DNA from: Eunapius fragilis | Taxonomy: Eukaryota; Porifera; Demospongiae; Spongillida; Spongillidae | Length of the DNA stretch: 64,000 bases | Assembly: GCA_963681505.1 (NCBI GenBank) | Contig: OY811982.1 | Span: 816,693-880,692, forward strand | Direction of reading: 5' to 3' | Part shown: positions 12,101 through 22,638 of the stretch, piece after piece | How positions within the stretch are numbered: position 1 is the first letter of the stretch | Layout of the letters: each line of letters starts with the position of its first letter | Made by a program: the position numbers and the translations under genes | Notes under the pieces: generated by a model | What the model was told of the DNA's origin: nothing | The model's input: the letters and a program-made list of their open reading frames with translations, nothing else | Databases searched by the model: none

Positions 12101-15100
12101 ATTTTAATTTTAAGAACTGATCACTATAGGGTATACAAATGTACTGCAATTTTGCATGTTCCTATGGGGAGAGCACATAGCATGTCCAAACTAGACTATG
12201 ATGCTAAAAGGGTGGCAAATATATACAAGTAAAGAAAAACATTCTCTAACGAGAAAGTTGGTGGGATATAGGAATTGGAGGCAAAGGTGGTGTAAAAAGG
12301 AAGGGAACAAGGTTTTGGGAAAAGAAAAATGAGACAACAATCCTATATTTAGCACTTCTTTTGGTTCTGTTACATTTACACGTGCTAAATATAGGATTTT
12401 TGTCTCATTTTTCTTTTCCTCCATCCTTTTCACACCACCTTTGCCTCCAATTCCTGTATCCCACCAACTTTCTCGTTAGAGAATGGTTTTCTTTACTTGT
12501 TCCCTCTATTTTTAATTTTATTGTCAATGATATCTGCGATAACTCAAGTCATAGTTATGACTTAACCTCGTTAATTGAAGATCGGACACTTACGCAGTTC
12601 CCGTTCCACCCCCCCCCCCCCCCCCCCCCCCCCACTTCAATTACCGTCACGAGCAGACGCCCGCTTTTGTTCTGGATCAGCATTGTACCGAACGCGGGAG
12701 AACTCTAACTCGTCGAGCGTCTCGATTTTGGAAATATTCCTCTCGTCGTTTAGCTCTCCTATTTTGTTGACGTCAAGGCATTTTCAACTTCGCTAGCCAA
12801 AAGTGTGTCCAATGCGATCACCCATGCACCTAGTCTCGTACCCATACCCAGATTTTCACAGCAGCGGATGGTTTACCTCCCTCCTAAACCCCTGTACCAT
12901 GCACTTGACCACATACTTTGTGCAGCGTCGACTGTGCACGCAGCCAGTATCACACAACATCACCAATAGCTTACAACACCAACATACAAGAGAAACATAA
13001 TCAACACACAACACCTAAACACACAGCTGAGCGGGGGGGGGGGGGGGGGCAAACTTAAACCTATATTCGGAAGAAGTGAGCCCACACTTCCCCAGGAAAA
13101 AAACCCGTGGCAAACCCTCTAACAGGGGAAATTCACATGATGGGGAAAAATAACCTCTACCTAAAGCACCGCTCAGCAAACACAAGCACAGAATGTCAAA
13201 AAACACAACGTGCACAAACACAGAATGTCCAATATGATAATTTCAGTAGACGTCGGGCCATTACCATCATCTGCAATCCTGCCTTAAGGAAAAATGCCTC
13301 CTTCCATCATGACACCAAAAATAAAAATAAAATAGAAGTTACTGGCTCTGCACGAACGCTTAGACTGAAGAAGAGTCTACTTACTCACACTTAAATACCA
13401 CCACGTGGATGAGTCACGTGCATTACCCATATATGCACGAACGCTTAGACTGAAGAAGAATCTACTTACTCACACTTAAATACCACCACGTGGATGAGTC
13501 ACGTGCATTACCCAAACTTCTATTTTATTTTTACTTTTGGTGTCATGATGGAAGGAGGCATTTTTCCTTAAGGCAGATTGCATATACCGGATTCCGGAGG
13601 TAGCATAGTTTCCATCTAATTCGCTGCACTCAACCGATGGAAACATATACATCACCGCTACGCGAAAAGTGTTACACCAGCCACGTAGCGGTGATGTAAT
13701 CCATCCGCAGCTGTTGGGAATCTGGGTCTGGGTACGAGACTACCCGCTTCACTCTGCGTTACGTAATGATTAGTATCATGCTTTATTCATATATCTGATA
13801 CCTGAAGATGTCCTTCCAGAAGATTATAAAGCGATTGGTATAATTTGCGCACTTTAAAACCATTCCTATCCGGAGTTATGCTCGGCCGAAAGAAGAAGAC
13901 GACGACGACGACGACGACGACGACGGAGAAGAATTGGTCTGGGACGAGGAAAGACACTAGCTTTTTTTTCCTCTTAAAGCAAACAGATTGAAGACTGGAA
14001 GAAAAAAAATGACCGTCTTTGCCTTCTGGTTCGATAGCAACAAAGAACTACACTATCCGATTCTTGGTACGCGAGTTATACGCGGGTCGCGTTTTAAAAA
14101 TGATTTCACGACCCGCGTCAATTCCTATAGAGCTCTTTCATCGCGTGACTTTTAAATAGCATTCATCTTCTAATTGGTCCGCCATATTGGTGCTCTGAGA
14201 AGTATGGGATTATTTCTGAGTGTCGTTTTAATATATATTATTGTGGTCTAACACGTGACTAACATTTGTAAAAATACTTGTGCCCTCGGAGCGCGAGTTA
14301 TACGTATCAAAAGTACCAAAACTATATTTCCGAGCACCAATATGGCGGACAATAAAGCAATTAACGCAATTAAAGCCCACACGTCATGTGACCATGAAAG
14401 AGCTCTATATAGGAACTACTAACGTAGTTCCTAATATGGAATTACCCACATGTACCACAACAAACATCCTAGCAACATATGTACCAGGACAACCATCCTA
14501 ACAACACATGTACCATGACAACCATCCTAACACCACATGTACCACGCCAACACTGTTAACCCTCAGCATTGGTGACACATTGGGACATGACCATCCCAGT
14601 TATAGTCTGTCCCATCTTAATCATCGGATGTACTGATCATTATCCAACATCGTTTATAGCTTGATAACTCCCATGGGGTGGGGGGGGGGGGGGGGATATC
14701 TCACATCAAACACTACTTCATACTCTGACCACACCTCCCACCTACTGTGACCACACCTCTCACCTACTGTGACCACACCTCTCACCTACTGTGACCATGC
14801 TTCTCACCTACTGTGACCACACCTCTCACCTACTGTGACCACAACTCTCACCTACTGTGACCACAACTCTCACCTACTGTGACCACACCTCTCACCTACT
14901 GTGACCACACCTCCCACCTACTGTGACCACGCCTCTCACCTACTGTGACCACAACTCTCACCTACTGTGACCACACCTCTCACCTACTGTGACCACACCT
15001 CCCACCTACTGTGACCACGCCTCTCACCTACTGTAACCACACCTCTCACCTACTGTGACCACACCTCTTACCTACTGTAACCACACCTCTCACCTACTGT

Positions 15101-18100
15101 AACCTCATGCAGTATGCTTCTATTTTCTCATTGGGAACAATTAATATTTCAATCATAATGTTTTAGCTTGAGATAATTCAGTTGGGTGATCCATTTGATC
15201 ACTTGGTACTTGTATGATTGGTGATACATCTTATGGCTGCCGTGGAGATAGGCAGACACATAAATGTAGTTTAGACCATTTGGGGAAGACATTACTGCCC
15301 TGTCAAGCCAGATGTTTAGTACTGCCCTGCCAGGGGAGGCATTACTGCCCTGTAAGGCAAGGTATAAGTTGTAGGTATGTGCATATTGGCAATCAAAAGG
15401 AGGAGGAAAGGGGTACCTATGAATGTTCACATCCTATGGGAGGTCGGGGGGGGGGGGGGGGGGGGGGGGGGTGTTTACCTATGAATGTTTACATCCTACA
15501 GGTGCGGGGGCCGGGGGTCAGGGGGTACCTATGAATGCTTACATTCTACAAGGTGGGGGAGGGGGGATACCTATGAATGTTTGCATCCCACAGGGTGGGG
15601 GGGTCAGAGTGGGTCAGGGGGGTCAGGGGGTACCTACGAATGTTTACATCCCTCAGGGTGTGGGGTCAGAGTGGGTCAGGGGGTACCTATGAATGTTCAC
15701 ATCTCAGTGGGTGTGGAGGGGGGGATCAGAGAGGGTCAGGGGGGTACCAATGAAATGTTTACATCCTGTACACAGGATGTGGGAGGTCACAAATTTTGAT
15801 TCCAAAGAAGTTCCCTTCATTTTGTTGTGTTGTGTCATGGAAAATGAAACCAGAAAAGCAGAAAAGAAACTATATGGTGGTGGTAAGAGATTAAGGGGCA
15901 GGGTCAGAGTGGAGGTATCAGTGGGGTCAGGGGGGGGGGGGGGGGAGAGTTCAGAGGAGACAGGGGTAGAGGGAACATAGGGTCAGAGGGAACATGTGCC
16001 TGTCCGCACACAAAAATGCAATGGCAGTCGTTCTCCAATACTAGATCTGTTTTTTGTAGCTATAAAGTGTGCACATGTGTGTATTATGTTGCCTGTAACC
16101 CAATTACTTCACAACATGTCGGATATTACACGCATACACCAGTGTACGTGTGCATGATGTATGTTAAACCTACCCAATTGCTTCTACCCCACTTCTACCC
16201 GCTCCAGACTACTGTTCTGTTCACTTGATTTCTGTCTATGTCTCTTACACACTTTGTTTTATTTCCCTCCAGTTTCCCGGGTATCAGTACCTCTGCGTTC
16301 TTCAATCATCAACCTTCTCTCTCCTCCTACCTACCAGCTACATCAGTAATACCTCCATTAGGTGTATGTATACTGCAGCTCAGGTGAGGAGTGGGGTGAT
16401 GTCATCTCCTCTATCAAGATGGCTACCCTCTCTCCCCCCAGATCTCCCTTCCTGTTGGAACCTCTGCTATGGTAGCTAATATCAGTCTTATTTGGACCAA
16501 CAGTGGTACAGTTATGTACCCAATCAATCCTCTTGGAGTCATCCAAGGTGAGGACATGGGTGTTTAGTTCTGACCTATACTTTCCACCCTCATCTTCAGT
16601 GACACTGTATAACTGTTCTGCATTCTCTGCTCCTGTGTGTACCTCCTGCCTGGCTGTCAACATTGGTACTGGATATGACTGTGGATGGTGTAATGGTATC
16701 AGCTGTGTTGCACCAGAAACCTGCTCTTCAACATTTGCCATCCAACCAAACCATTGTCCCTCTCCTGTGTTGAGCTATGTCTCTCCATCCTCTGGTCCAT
16801 TTGGAGGAGGGACAAGACTGACCATCACAGGCACTAACCTTGGAGTGACAGTTCGGGACATTGTTAGTGTGACAGTGGGAGGATTGTCCTGTATGGTACA
16901 GTCAGATGGATACATACCAGGGACACAGGTTGTGTGTGTCACTGGAGCATACACCTCTGGAGGAATGCAACAGCAGACATCTGTTAATGTGATAATAACT
17001 ATTAATAGATCTGGTACCTTGGTACAGGCAATGTCCAACCGCTACACATATGTGAGGCCATCCATCTCTTCAGTATTTCCAAAGTCAGGACCCATGTCAG
17101 GAGGTACTAATGTTGTGATTGGAGGAATGTTGGTAATGGAGTGAAAGGAGTACTACTGAATGGAGCTGTCTGTGTCATATTGTGAGTTGAAGGTTTCCAT
17201 CCACCATGATGTGTCCATGACCACTGTTGTACACCTCCACAGACACTCATCACTCACACAGTTCACATGCACATCATCTGCACAGAATGTGACAGGTTTT
17301 GGTTTAGTGACAGTCTACATTGACAGTGAAGTGACCACCAACACTGGAGTCACCTTTGAATACACAAACAACCCTAATTACACTTCAGTGTCTCCTGTTA
17401 GGACCATACCAGCGTAAGTTCTATAGAACCAGATCAACATCATGGTTATACCATTGGTTGATGTTCATTCTTCCTCAGTGGAGGTATCATTCTGACCTTC
17501 ACTGGAGCATACCTCAATGTTACCCAGAAGGTTTCCTTCCAGTTGATAACAAATGGAATAATGAAGGTATATCTTCAATGTGCTTTTTTTTCCCCTGTGT
17601 TATTTGTTCTCTGTGTGCCATACACCTCAGGAGTGTAACCAGACATTCACCACTCTCAAGTGTTATGCCCCACCCCTGGGTTCAGATCTCAGTGGACCAG
17701 GTGTGTACCTGTTCCCTGGTAGCAACTACACCATTATGATGGATGGAGCTCCTGGACCAGTTGGAGACCCTCTTAAGATTGGGGTGGTCCCAAATCCTGT
17801 TTTCACATCAATCAATAAAGATGACCTCACCCAGACGATTGGTTCTGTTAAGATCATAAGAATCAATGTAGGAGACATGGCAGCCATAACAGTGATAGAA
17901 GTGATGGTCATGTGATCCCCTTTTGTCAGGGTATGAACATCATGAGTGTTGATGTCCTCTATGAGATCATGGTGACAGTTGGAGGAGAGAGATGTGCAAT
18001 AGACCTGGGAACTACTACTGATATCGTGAGGGCCTTATATGACCTAGTGCCCAGACCCATGCCACTCTTTATGTCCCACCAGGTCCTATCCTGTCAGCCT

Positions 18101-18213
18101 CCCCAAAACCTCTCTGCAGTGTCCACTGGTTCCTCTAAGAAGAGAGAAGCACCATCTAATGGAATGGTATGACCTCGTATGGATTGCAACCAAACATTCT
18201 TCGATGTGTGTGT

Positions 18214-18251
<38 letters not shown>

Positions 18252-21197
18252 ACATACATGTACTTGCTCTCCTCAGGTAGTGGTATCAGTGGGCAGGTCC
18301 CTGTTCTATACACCTGGTAGTATCACGTTTGTGACAAGTACTGCGTCACAGTTTCCAGTAGCCGGGGTGGCAGGGGGTGTGGCAGGGGGTGGAGTCTGTC
18401 TTGTTCTTCTCATTGCGGCCATCATTTTGGTGGCTTGCAGAAGGGAATCTGTGATGAAGAGTCAGGTGGATGTTCTGCTGATGCAGATGAAAGCACTGGC
18501 AGAAGAAAACAAGAGAGGTAAGCATGTGTGTAATTGTGTGTGTATGTGTGTAATTGTGTGCATATGTGTGTGCATATGTGTGCAATGTCGTTTTTTTTTC
18601 TGTGTGATGTGCCAAGTATAGACAAAGTATTGGTTCATGGTCATGAATAATGACCAACCAAAAAATTATATCATTCCCCCCATCCATCTGGGAAATGTAT
18701 TCATTGGGCAGGGACAGCCCCTAATGGTGGTCCATTCATCAATATGATAAGGAGTAGTGCTGTCTAAACTCCTCATGCTGTCGCAACTATCCAGAATGTA
18801 ACTTGCATATTGTACTGTTCCCTAGTTGTGTAGACCTGTCATAAGGACAACAGTTGTAAGGAGGAGAGATATTCCTCATGGTAAATGTTTGATATGTTTA
18901 AACAACATGCATCAATACAATTTATAACGAATACATACCCACTGCACCCAAAAAAGTTTTACATATAAAGATGAGCATAGCCGCTTGAGGGAATGACCTC
19001 TCACCAATGTTAAGTAGCATGATAAAGAGTTCTTCCAGTACCATTCACTTTGACCTCCAAGACTAGAAGTTGATGAAGCATGTCCTCTGACCCTTTTGCA
19101 GGCGTTTGATGTGGCTGTGGCTGTGGAGGGAAGTTTTTTCACATGTTGTGCTTTGGACCTTACAGAAACACCATTCTCTTTGGCTCTGTTGTGGACACAT
19201 AGAGCCCTTTAGACAAGCTAATCCTTGGGACATCTTTGTAGAGTCCTCCCACCAGATGTCAAAGCAGATATGGATTCTATATCCAATGGGTCTCGATCTT
19301 GCCCAGCTGGTGTTTTGGTTTGAGATTGAATATTCAAATTAGCTGCCTTTGTCCAGGCAAGCATCACATCAGGCTCCACTACACAAGCAGCAGTAGCCCT
19401 GCAAATACAACCTCAATAATGAATGAATCCAAATGTAATGAGCTGGGATGGATTGCCCCCCCCCCCCCCCCCCCCGTCCTCCTGGGGTTGAGACTAATGG
19501 CAATTGGGGCAAACAAGCAAATGATACATTTTGATGTCTAGTTACCTGGCTTGTCATTGGCTCAGCTCAATCCAAGAGCAGGCTTGTATTTGAAATCTTT
19601 AGCAAACTCAACCTCACCTTGACCAGATGTATAGGAAAAGCAATATTGTCACAAACCAAAGTTAATATGTGTTGAATGTTATTATGTAGTTGGTCTGTTA
19701 GGTTGTTAATTTAATCAAAAGAATGCGTCATAATTTTTCTATAGATACAATGTTGAGGTATAGTGATTGAATGCTGTAGGAATCAAATTTGTTTGTCCCA
19801 TGTTATAAAAACTAGATCTTGTGCTGATTTATACCATCTACCTGGTTTGTGACAGAACTATATACATGTAGCCAATACATATTAAGATCATATAGTTACA
19901 GTATCACAGTGTATTTCATTGTAAAGAACATTTCTTTCAATTGAAGGAGACCCATCACCAGCTGTTAGTGGTCATGCTGCAACAGATTTCCTGAGTCAGT
20001 ACACAGGAACCATCATCTCCAGTGATCAGATCCATGTTCTAAATACCATTGGAGAAGGTAACTCAACCTGCCCTCTCTTTCATGTGACATTCCTTCCACA
20101 CTGTTCTTAATGTGAAGTTCTTCCCCACATCATGCCATATGCTATGTAAAAGGTGAATTTGGAGTGGTGTACAGAGCACATCTCCTTCAGGTGAACACAC
20201 TGGCTGAACCTCAACTGGTGGCTGTCAAGACCTTGAAAGGTGAAGTCTTTGGTGGTAATGCTTTCTTCATCAGATGAAGTGCCCCTTTAGGTCTCTTCAC
20301 AATGAATGACCTCTCCAGTATGATGGGTGAAATCCTGAAGATGCAAGACTTTCACCATCCCCATGTGATGACCCTGATAGGAGTGTCCTTTGATGCCAAT
20401 CACACTCCCTCCATGGTGATGCCCTTCATGGCTAATGGAAGTCTTCTCTCATACCTGAAGAACAACAGATCTGCCCTTCTAATCTCTGAAGCAGCTGATG
20501 AAGAAACAGTGAGATTATCTCTTTTGTACATGCATGTACCACATCAGTCTGATCATTTTATCTACACAGCTCCACACATCCCAGAAGCTCTTAATGAAGA
20601 TGTGTTATGAGATAGCACAGGGGATGGAATACCTTGCTGAGAAGAAGTTTGTACACAGAGACCTAGCAGCAAGAAACTGCATGTGAGGGAGTGATGATGT
20701 GTGATGTTAATAGTGGTAATGGAGGTTTGTACAGGATTGATGGAGATGGGGTACTTAAAGTGGGAGACTTTGGTCTGTCAGAAGATGTGTACAGGACAGG
20801 GTACTTCAGACTGGACAAGGGATCCTCAGGGGTGAGACTACCATTCAAATGGCTGGCCCCAGAGAGTATTCATGATGGAGTTTTCAATGAGAAAACTGAT
20901 GTGGTAGGTTTTTTCAGACATAGGTACTTATTGATAGCTATAAGCGCTATGGCCACACACATCTATTTGCATGTGTGCATTTGTGCATTTCCATTTTCAT
21001 ATTCCTTCAGTGGTCATTTGGTGTGACATGCTGGGAGATATTCACATGTGGCAAAATCCCCTACCCTGGTGTGGACCCAAGTGAGCTACCAAAGTTTCTA
21101 GAGAGAGGGAGGAGACTGGAGAAGCCTGAAAATGCAGCTTGTTCTGATACAATGTTAGCACACACACACATGCACACACACAGTTACATGCACACAT

Positions 21198-21239
<42 letters not shown>

Positions 21240-22336
21240 CACTTGAGCTGTGCCATTTCAGGTACTCATTGATGTTAAAGTGTTGGGATTCTGACCCTGA
21301 GGACAGGCCATCATTTGCCAAAATTGGCTCTACCATCTCAAAGGCTCTACAGATAATGTCAGGATATCTTGACATGTCAGCAGCTGACACATCCAACTTA
21401 CATGCACCACCTACACAGGATGAGATTACACAACCAGTACAGGTATTTTGAGCATAAGGTGCTCATTGTCACAGTTTCCACCACTCTGTTGTGATCAGAA
21501 TGACTGGATTGATAGATCACTTTACTTTTGGACATGGCTTAGTAGTAATACTATGACTATGTGAGGCTTTGAACAGATATATTTTTCTATGACACCATGT
21601 AGGCCTATTATTGTTTTTGTTTTTCTATCTGTACAGTGAGCCAATATAGCCTGTGCAGAGATGCATGCAGCCTCTTATGCTCATGCCCATTATTGTCACA
21701 GGCTCTCAGGGGTATTTATGATTATGTTTTCCTGCATGTGGTTTGTAGGTTACTGATACAGAAGTGGATAGAATCGAAACTTTCCCTTGTGATGCATACA
21801 ACCTCATTTCTACGGAGCTGGTAAGTATGCACATGTATACTTACATCAGAGTTAGCAAAAATGTATTATTGGTAAATCGAAGTCTACGCGTAAATGATTG
21901 TGTATAGTATACAATATATCGATGCAAAATGCTACCGGCCCACGTGTTGCTTAATCTGTTTAGATGGCTCAGGCCTTTGATACCCGAAAATTGCTATGGT
22001 CCGTCGATTTAACATTAAGAATTCAGCATCAACATTCAAGATAACTATAGCACGTAATTACGATAAGGGCATGCATGTAAAAATAAGTATAATTTTATTT
22101 TCCGGCGCTGATTAGCAATACTAACAAGTAAGTGTCACACAGATTTAGAAATTGAATAGTACTTATTTCTATTCAGTTCTGATGTTTTTATAATTGTTTT
22201 GTTACATTAGCATCCTGTTCCTGATGAATGCACACTGGTGGGAGTGGACACAGAGAAAACACAGGAGTACATGGTTCCAAATGTACAGCATGGTGGAGTG
22301 GTGAAGAATGAAAATGAATACGAAGGCCAGAATTAA
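8041..22336 (+). CDS. RTK-A: receptor tyrosine kinase with PSI/IPT ectodomain
   Basis: Proposed exons: 8041-9126, 9320-9436, 9493-9720, 9778-9952, 10018-10105, 10165-10261, 10312-10434, 16273-16383, 16442-16547, 16600-17181, 17243-17413, 17479-17566, 17631-17867, 17930-18025, 18083-18166, 18277-18517, 19947-20057, 20153-20239, 20291-20508, 20570-20682, 20714-20903, 21011-21153, 21262-21442, 21749-21820, 22211-22336. All introns are GT-AG and all phases agree except in 16600-17181, where 10 bp are missing relative to RTK-B. The predicted product is a single-pass surface receptor that phosphorylates tyrosines on itself and on targets when engaged; the ligand is unknown. Layout (N-terminal region, PSI, IPT, TM, kinase) recalls the MET/RON plan, but homology to MET is not shown. 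The first ATG with a hydrophobic leader (8041) was chosen. Either a recent pseudogene or an assembly or sequencing error. Confidence 0.8.
9157..9300. repeat. (CTC)n microsatellite in an intron
   Basis: Low-complexity CTC/CCT DNA inside the first RTK-A intron. Leu-rich, Pro-rich and Arg-rich frames crossing it are artefacts. Confidence 0.9.
9320..9720 (+). CDS. RTK-A exons 2-3: linker and first PSI domain
   Basis: Exon 9320-9436 follows a CTC-rich intron. Exon 9493-9720 starts after CCCCATAG and ends at GTATGT. It carries a Cys pattern typical of PSI (plexin-semaphorin-integrin) domains: C-x5-C-x2-C, then CGWC and further Cys residues (C...CLSC...LCGWC...KC). PSI domains are small disulphide modules that orient neighbouring ectodomain parts. 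Homologous to 45953-45550 in RTK-B. Confidence 0.75.
9778..10434 (+). CDS. RTK-A exons 4-7: ectodomain with second Cys-rich module
   Basis: Four short exons (9778-9952, 10018-10105, 10165-10261, 10312-10434) with good acceptors and donors. The third has a PSI-like pattern (CSSC, VCVWC, RC). Exon lengths match those of RTK-B, with differences only in multiples of three. A long intron follows. Confidence 0.72.
10755..12222. mobile_element. 1.5-kb fold-back element with a nested insertion
   Basis: The sequence at 10755-10870 plus 11301-11640 is repeated inverted at 11790-12222 with moderate divergence (for example 'tagcatcatagtctagtttt' near 10788 against 12195-12214). Removing the element at 10872-11300 makes the left arm continuous. 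No transposase frame was found. Confidence 0.75.
10872..11300. mobile_element. 429-bp TIR element nested in the fold-back arm
   Basis: Ends CAGAGTCGGAAATAAC and GTTATTTCCGACTCTG are perfect inverted repeats and are flanked by CTATAG at 10866-10871 and 11301-11306. The target site is confirmed by the uninterrupted opposite arm near 12120-12140. A non-autonomous DNA transposon. Confidence 0.8.
12225..12500. mobile_element. Fold-back element F1, copy 1 (complete)
   Basis: Long inverted arms with ends ACAAGTAAAGAAAAAC and GTTTTCTTTACTTGT-like, and a core 'cctatatttagca' inverted as 'tgctaaatatagg'. Other copies lie at 22408-22638, 35575-35864 and 55016-55297. No coding capacity. Confidence 0.85.
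12831..13742. mobile_element. TIR element, TAGTCTCG family, about 0.9 kb
   Basis: Starts TAGTCTCGTACCC and ends GGGTACGAGACTA. The right end includes 'cgtagcggtgatgtaatcca', shared with the ends of the transposon at 30130-35350. It contains another fold-back element (13262-13592). A likely non-autonomous relative of that transposon. Confidence 0.7.
13262..13592. mobile_element. Nested fold-back MITE with duplicated loop
   Basis: Arms at about 13262-13345 and 13516-13592 are inverse ('aatgcctccttccatcatga' and its complement). The loop is an about 84-bp sequence present twice in tandem (about 13350-13433 and 13434-13516). Confidence 0.75.
14115..14415. mobile_element. Fold-back MITE
   Basis: CCTATAGAGCTCTTTCAT near 14126 and ATGAAAGAGCTCTATATAGG near 14393 are inverse, with further pairing around 'ccgccatattggtgctc' and 'gagcaccaatatggcgg'. 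No frame. Confidence 0.65.
14714..15105. repeat. 22-bp minisatellite
   Basis: About 18 copies of 'ctcacctactgtgaccacac' plus two bases, with point variants (acaactc, acgcctc, taaccac). Lies in the large RTK-A intron. Confidence 0.9.
15410..15780. repeat. Degenerate G-rich tandem repeat
   Basis: Repeats of 'tacctatgaatgtttacatc' separated by variable G-rich spacers, including a G tract at about 15448-15471. Gly-rich frames over it are artefacts. Confidence 0.8.
16273..16547 (+). CDS. RTK-A exons 8-9: ectodomain
   Basis: Exons 16273-16383 and 16442-16547 with strong acceptors (CCCTCCAG, CCCCCCAG) and GTGAGG donors. Lengths of 111 and 106 nt equal those of the RTK-B exons at 42311-42201 and 42153-42048. 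They encode a beta-rich stretch ending in INPLGVIQ before the PSI+IPT exon. Confidence 0.72.
16600..17181 (+). CDS. RTK-A exon 10: PSI plus IPT/TIG domains, frameshifted
   Basis: Begins with a PSI-like Cys pattern (YNCSAF...CTSCL...CGWCNG...SC). An IPT/TIG immunoglobulin-like domain follows, with signature [23 protein letters not shown], here read as overlapping short motifs SGPFGGG and TITGTNL; a second starts at [18 protein letters not shown]. After base 17129 ten bases present in RTK-B are absent, between two GAATG repeats, so the frame hits a stop within a few codons. The donor GTGAGT at 17182 is still intact. Confidence 0.8.
17243..18166 (+). CDS. RTK-A exons 11-15: membrane-proximal ectodomain
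   Basis: Five exons (17243-17413, 17479-17566, 17631-17867, 17930-18025, 18083-18166). They encode further beta-strand-rich sequence including [10 protein letters not shown], an IPT-like strand pattern, and a Cys-containing exon with GPGVYLF. Lengths match RTK-B except for one codon in the first. Splice sites are consensus. Confidence 0.72.
18277..18517 (+). CDS. RTK-A exon 16: transmembrane segment
   Basis: Contains a Gly/Val/Leu/Ile-rich run ([15 protein letters not shown]) followed by Cys-Arg-Arg, the usual stop-transfer charge, then an amphipathic stretch [19 protein letters not shown] that may be a juxtamembrane coiled coil. Donor GTAAGC. It fixes topology: upstream exons outside, kinase inside. 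Confidence 0.85.
18518..19946. other. RTK-A intron between TM and kinase exons
   Basis: No coding signal. Holds a C tract at about 19457-19475 and AT-rich DNA. The part to about 18735 is still similar to the corresponding RTK-B intron down to about 37800, where that copy diverges. Confidence 0.55.
19947..21442 (+). CDS. RTK-A exons 17-23: tyrosine kinase domain
   Basis: Seven exons encode an intact protein kinase. The Gly loop (IGEG.EFGVVY) is split by the intron after 20057. Next come VAVK with the ATP-contacting Lys, a C-helix Glu in MMGEIL, catalytic HRDLAARN, metal-binding DFG (KVGDFGLS), activation-loop tyrosines in [29 protein letters not shown] and the closing [16 protein letters not shown] is typical of receptor tyrosine kinases. 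No active-site residue is missing. A 31-bp intron (20683-20713) lies between the HRD and DFG exons. Confidence 0.92.
21749..22336 (+). CDS. RTK-A exons 24-25: C-terminal tail
   Basis: Exon 21749-21820 (24 codons, with CDAYNLI) and exon 22211-22336 ending at TAA 22334-22336. The tail holds EYMVP (Tyr-x-x-Pro) and NEYEG, possible docking sites for SH2 proteins after phosphorylation; that role is inferred from RTKs in general. Downstream, 'aaagtattgaggtgtctatt' is shared with the 3' side of RTK-C. Confidence 0.7.
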
Positions 22337-22407
22337 TTGACAAATTTACTTAAATAGCTATGTTAGCAATAGCAATTTATTATAAAGTATTGAGGTGTCT
22401 ATTTGCT

Positions 22408-22638
22408 ACAAGTAAAGAAAAACTCTCTCTGACGAGAAAGTTGGTGGGATATAGGAATTGGAGGCAAAGGTGGTGTAAAAAGGAGGGGAACAAGGTTTTG
22501 AGAAAAGGATAATGAGACAAATCCTATATTTAGCACTTCTATTGGTTCTGTTACATTTACACGTGCTAAATATAGGATTTTTATCTCATTACCCTTTTCT
22601 CACAACCTTGCCTTTTATACCACCTTTGCCTCCAATTC
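22408..22638. mobile_element. Fold-back element F1, copy 2 (cut by G1)
   Basis: Same arms as copy 1 up to CCTCCAATTC. The final about 45 bp of the right arm are missing because the LTR of G1 begins at 22639. Confidence 0.85.

Larger units (their letters stand above)
10748..14447. mobile_element. Possible 3.7-kb composite insertion in the large RTK-A intron
   Basis: Left end GGGTAATTCCATA at 10748 and right end TATGGAATTACCC at 14447 are inverse. Both flanks consist of the same 29-bp minisatellite (acatgtaccatgacaaccat...; 10685-10747 and 14448-14545) and the junctions share CACATG, as a target duplication. A single minisatellite appears to have been split by this insertion, which itself holds several nested elements listed separately. 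Confidence 0.5.

Noticed and set aside
20663-20848. Antisense frame over the kinase exons
   Set aside because: Shadow of the kinase coding strand; an identical shadow occurs at 57474-57659.
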